Of a DNA stretch of 64,000 nt, positions 61,309 through 64,000 are shown one piece after another. The stretch spans positions 21,907-85,906 of the forward strand of contig NZ_CAJPUX010000011.1 in assembly GCF_905397285.1 (NCBI RefSeq). Direction: 5' to 3'. Source of the DNA: Cupriavidus plantarum. Lineage in GTDB: Bacteria > Pseudomonadota > Gammaproteobacteria > Burkholderiales > Burkholderiaceae. The position numbers and the translations under genes are program-made. Position 1 is the first letter of the stretch, and each line of letters opens with the position of its first letter. Below the pieces are notes generated by a model. It was given only the letters and a program-made list of their open reading frames with translations, did not search any database and was not told where the DNA came from.

Positions 61309-61374
61309 GGGAAGTGGGACGAGCAGGGGGACGGGAGGGGGAACAAGCAGGGGGACGGGAAGGGGGACGAGCCT
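61309..61374 (-). repeat. 24-bp tandem repeats at the 3' end of ffs
   Basis: Two full 24-bp copies (61309-61332 and 61333-61356) and a partial third (from 61357) share the half-unit AGCAGGGGGACGGGA (spanning the joins). The third runs into the ffs 3' end, and GGGACGAGC occurs both in the first unit and at the gene end. The pattern suggests expansion from the gene's terminal sequence. Confidence 0.85.
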
Positions 61375-61462
61375 GACCCTCGGCACTGGCGGAAAACGGT
61401 TGTGGCTGCTTCGTTCCCGACCTGACCAGGTTGACCGCGCCACCATGCGAGGAGGCCCGTCC
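61365..61462 (-). ncRNA. ffs: Signal recognition particle RNA (4.5S type)
   Basis: The small bacterial SRP RNA, which with Ffh targets membrane proteins to the translocon. On the minus strand the conserved Ffh-binding core reads ACCTGGTCAGGTCGGGAACG followed by AAGCAGCC, close to the E. coli core, including the GGAA-type tetraloop (GGAACG region) and asymmetric loop. The ends pair: GGACGGGCCT at 61462 with AGGCTCGTCC at 61374-61365 (one G-U), defining about 98 bases. The exact 5' end could be a few bases further out. No U tract follows; instead C-rich repeats do. Confidence 0.9.
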
Positions 61463-61523
61463 GACCGGCATTGTATCTCAAGCCGCGATATCGGGGTTGT
61501 GTTTTCTCCTTTCCCGCGCAAAT

Positions 61524-61549
61524 TCCGCGCGCAACGTCCGCGCGCAACG
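61524..61549 (+). repeat. 13-bp direct repeat in the nrdJ leader
   Basis: TCCGCGCGCAACG occurs twice in a row (61524-61536, 61537-61549), with degenerate copies on both sides (TCCCGCGCAAAT before, TTCGCGCGTATCC after). It ends 46 bp before the nrdJ start. No cobalamin-riboswitch B12 box was recognised in the 350 bp before nrdJ. Confidence 0.75.
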
Positions 61550-61595
61550 TTCGCGCGTATCCCTGGCGAAACGCGAAGCGAAACAGGATCGATAC

Positions 61596-64000
61596 ATGAA
61601 CGCCAACGACCAGATTCTCCACGGCGGGCTGGCCCCGCAGGACATCTCCACCGAGGTGTTGCTGGAAAAGTATGCGAAGGGCGAAGAGGCGAGCATCGCG
61701 GATGTGCGCGACCGTGTGGCGCGCGCGCTGGCGGAGGCGGAAGCCCCCGACCAGCGTGACACATGGGCCGCGCGATTCCGCTGGGCGCTCGACAGCGGCT
61801 TCGTGCCCGCGGGGCGCATCAACTCCGCGGCGGGCACCGGCATTCAGGCCACGCTGATCAACTGCTTCGTGCAGCCCGTGGGCGACGCGGTATCGGAACC
61901 CGTGGATGGCAAGCCGAGCATCTACACCGCCGTGGCGCAGGCCGCGGAGACGATGCGCCGGGGTGGGGGCGTCGGCTATGACTTCTCGGCGATCCGGCCC
62001 GCGGGCGCATTCGTGCGCGCGACGCACTCGCGCGCATCGGGTCCCGTCTCGTTCATGAAGGTGTTCGACGCCTCGTGCGCGACGGTCGAGTCGGCGGGCG
62101 CGCGGCGCGGCGCGCAGATGGGCGTCCTGCGTTGCGATCATCCCGATATCGAGCAGTTCATTCACGCGAAGGACCGCGGGGACCTGACCAACTTCAATAT
62201 CTCGATCGGCGTCACCGATGCGTTCATGCGAGCGGTGGAGGCGGGCGAGGAGGTGGAGCTCGTGCACGAAGCCGCGCCCGCGAAGGAGTTGATCGATGCA
62301 GGCGCCGGGTTTCGCCCGTATCGGCGTGACGATGGCCAGTGGGTGTACCGGCGCGTGCCCGCGCGGCAGCTCTGGGATCAGGTCATGCACGCGACCTACG
62401 ATCACGCGGAGCCCGGCATCCTGTTCCTGTCGCATATCAATGCCGACAACAACCTCTATTACTGCGAGACGATCGAGGCGACGAATCCCTGCGCGGAGCA
62501 GCCGCTTCCATCGTATGGCTGCTGCTGCCTGGGTTCGATCGATCTGACACAGTTCGTGCGCGAGCCCTTCACGCCGCGCAGCGGATTCGACTTTGCCGCG
62601 TTTGCCGAGGTGGTGCGCGTATCGACGCGCATGCTCGACAACGTGCTCGACATCACGTACTGGCCGCTGGCCGAGCAGGAGGCGGAGGCGCGCGCCAAGC
62701 GGCGCGTCGGGTTGGGCTTCCTCGGACTGGGCAGTGCGCTGGTGATGCTCGGCCTGCGTTACGACAGCGAGCCCGCGCGCGAGGTGGCGGCGCGGATTGC
62801 CGGGACGCTGCGCGATCAGGCCTATCTCGCCTCGGCGGAGCTGGCGGCCGAGAAGGGCGCGTTTCCGTTGTTCGATGCGGAGAAGTATCTGGCCGGCGGG
62901 TTCGTGAGCCGCCTGCCCGCGCCTGTGCGCGAGGCGATCCGGACCTACGGCATGCGCAACTCGCATCTGCTGTCGATCGCGCCGACGGGCACGATCACGC
63001 TGGCGTTTGCCGACAATGCGTCGAATGGCATCGAGCCCGCGTTTTCGTGGACATACAACCGCCGCAAGCGCCGGCCCGACGATACCTATGAGGTGTTCGA
63101 GGTGGCCGACCATGCCTGGCGGTTGTACCGGCACCTGGGCCACGATATGGACAAGCTGCCGGATAGCTTCGTCACGGCGCTGCAGATGTCCGCGCTGGAC
63201 CATATGCGCATGCTCGAGGCCGTGCAGCCGTACATCGATACGAGCATCAGCAAGACCGTGAACGTGCCGGAGGATTATCCGTACGAGGCGTTCCGCAATC
63301 TGTATCTGGAGGCGTGGCGGGCGGGGTTGAAGGGGCTGGCGACCTATCGGCCGAACAGCGTGCTGGGCGCGGTGCTGTCGGTGGCGTCCGCGCCGGCGCC
63401 GGCTGCGTCGGCCGCCGCAACGTCCGCGACGGCCGATGACGATCCGCTGCTGCGCCAGTTCAACAGCCGTCCGCTCGGCGATCTGGAAGGCGTGACGTCG
63501 AAGGTCGAGTACATGACGTACGAAGGCCACAAGACCGTTTACCTCACGGTCAACTTCCTGCGGGTGTCGGGCACGATGGGCGGCGAGCCCGTGACCATCG
63601 AGCGCCCGATCGAGTTTTTCATGCCGGCGGGGCAGCGCACCGAGGGCCAGCAATGGATTACCTCGACGATGCGACTGCTGTCGATGGTCGCGCGGTCGGG
63701 CGGGCCGGTGGGCAAGGCCATTGCCGACATGCGCAATGTCGTGTGGGACAAGGGCACTGTGCGCTACGGCACGCTGACGCGGCCGGACGGCAGCGAGGTG
63801 CCGCGCTTCCACGATTCGGAAGTGGCGGCCATCGGCTATGCGCTGCAGCGGATCCTGATCAAGCGTGGATTCCTCGATCAGGAGGGCGGCGCGATGACGG
63901 CGCGGGCGCTCGCGGCGCGGCTGGCGGAGCGTGAGGGCGGGCAGCCGGCGGGTGCGCCGGGGTTGGCGACCGTGGCGGGCGGTGGCGCTGGCGCGGCCGG
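61596..64000 (+). CDS. nrdJ: Adenosylcobalamin-dependent (class II) ribonucleotide reductase, 5' part
   Basis: About 801 residues are visible and the frame is open at the window end. The enzyme reduces ribonucleotides to deoxyribonucleotides with a radical generated from vitamin B12, so it works with or without oxygen. Marks: VPAGRINSAAGTGIQATLIN and CFVQP (first redox Cys), the radical-site NPCAEQPLPSYGCCCLGSID (Cys and Glu of NPCxEQ), SIAPTGTITLAFADNASNGI EPAF over residues 466-489, and TVNVPEDYPYEAFRNLYLEA. A C-terminal region with an Ala/Pro linker (about residue 595) is followed by an NrdJ-b-like segment. The ATG at 61596 follows a GAAGCGAAACAGG leader. No N-terminal ATP-cone is obvious. 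Confidence 0.94.
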   Translation, partial: MNANDQILHGGLAPQDISTEVLLEKYAKGEEASIADVRDRVARALAEAEAPDQRDTWAARFRWALDSGFVPAGRINSAAGTGIQATLINCFVQPVGDAVSEPVDGKPSIYTAVAQAAETMRRGGGVGYDFSAIRPAGAFVRATHSRASGPVSFMKVFDASCATVESAGARRGAQMGVLRCDHPDIEQFIHAKDRGDLTNFNISIGVTDAFMRAVEAGEEVELVHEAAPAKELIDAGAGFRPYRRDDGQWVYRRVPARQLWDQVMHATYDHAEPGILFLSHINADNNLYYCETIEATNPCAEQPLPSYGCCCLGSIDLTQFVREPFTPRSGFDFAAFAEVVRVSTRMLDNVLDITYWPLAEQEAEARAKRRVGLGFLGLGSALVMLGLRYDSEPAREVAARIAGTLRDQAYLASAELAAEKGAFPLFDAEKYLAGGFVSRLPAPVREAIRTYGMRNSHLLSIAPTGTITLAFADNASNGIEPAFSWTYNRRKRRPDDTYEVFEVADHAWRLYRHLGHDMDKLPDSFVTALQMSALDHMRMLEAVQPYIDTSISKTVNVPEDYPYEAFRNLYLEAWRAGLKGLATYRPNSVLGAVLSVASAPAPAASAAATSATADDDPLLRQFNSRPLGDLEGVTSKVEYMTYEGHKTVYLTVNFLRVSGTMGGEPVTIERPIEFFMPAGQRTEGQQWITSTMRLLSMVARSGGPVGKAIADMRNVVWDKGTVRYGTLTRPDGSEVPRFHDSEVAAIGYALQRILIKRGFLDQEGGAMTARALAARLAEREGGQPAGAPGLATVAGGGAGAA

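Noticed and set aside
61245..61595. Cobalamin riboswitch upstream of nrdJ
   Set aside because: No B12-box-like sequence or suitable fold could be picked out; most of the stretch is accounted for by ffs and tandem repeats.
60927..63812. A 961-codon open frame on the minus strand opposite addA and nrdJ
   Set aside because: It crosses ffs and overlaps two strongly conserved genes. The translated product is Arg/His-rich and unlike any family.

Overview
The window is about 64 kb of G+C-rich chromosome from a betaproteobacterium. Gene content points to the Burkholderiaceae, most likely the Cupriavidus/Ralstonia group: phoR-ppk-ppx with an ornithine-lipid olsB, a Bug-type (TctC) solute-binding protein, a type B L31 gene next to mtfA, rho and trxA, and a class II ribonucleotide reductase. 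Assignment to a genus is inference from gene content. Nearly all the DNA is coding. No insertion sequence, prophage or CRISPR array was seen.

Bases 1-11,000 form a phosphate-linked block: the 3' end of phoR, a pilin-chaperone-usher operon on the other strand, divergent ppk and ppx, olsB facing ppx across a shared terminator, then sixA and infA. The upstream region of olsB carries four GTGAC-like units spaced exactly 11 bp apart plus a second, looser cluster. The ppk/ppx gap holds an 18-bp perfect palindrome resembling a Pho box. Together these suggest PhoB control of polyphosphate and ornithine-lipid synthesis.

Bases 11,200-26,000 hold tRNA-Pro and tRNA-Arg, a membrane diguanylate cyclase, two related winged-helix/STAND ATPase regulators (one without the helical-repeat half), an unusual Old Yellow Enzyme homologue, two aldo/keto reductases, a YdeP-like molybdopterin oxidoreductase and flavohaemoglobin hmp.

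Bases 26,000-30,700 are the best candidate for an undescribed pathway. Two divergent transcription units (cupin, SnoaL-like protein and Bug binding protein; VOC protein, SDR and LacI regulator) are separated by a gap with two copies of the LacI-type palindrome TGGAAACGTTTCCA. The substrate is unknown.

Bases 30,700-44,900 carry manganese transporter mntH beside a Tat-exported oxalate decarboxylase (a Mn enzyme), a scar where a LysR gene and an acyl-CoA ligase gene have both lost their 5' parts, a LysE exporter with AraC regulator, fabI, a yejABEF-type peptide importer, an NlpC/P60 hydrolase and a patatin-like lipoprotein.

Bases 44,900-64,000 are largely housekeeping: gltX behind a terminator-like leader hairpin, a tRNA-Ala/Glu/Asp operon, a MATE exporter with a membrane glycosyltransferase, rpmE2, mtfA, rho with a striking 11-bp repeat array upstream, trxA, an AddB/AddA-like helicase-nuclease pair, the SRP RNA gene ffs followed by 24-bp tandem repeats, and the start of nrdJ, which runs off the window. 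Short tandem repeats (12 or 15 bp inside genes, 9-24 bp between them) recur throughout.
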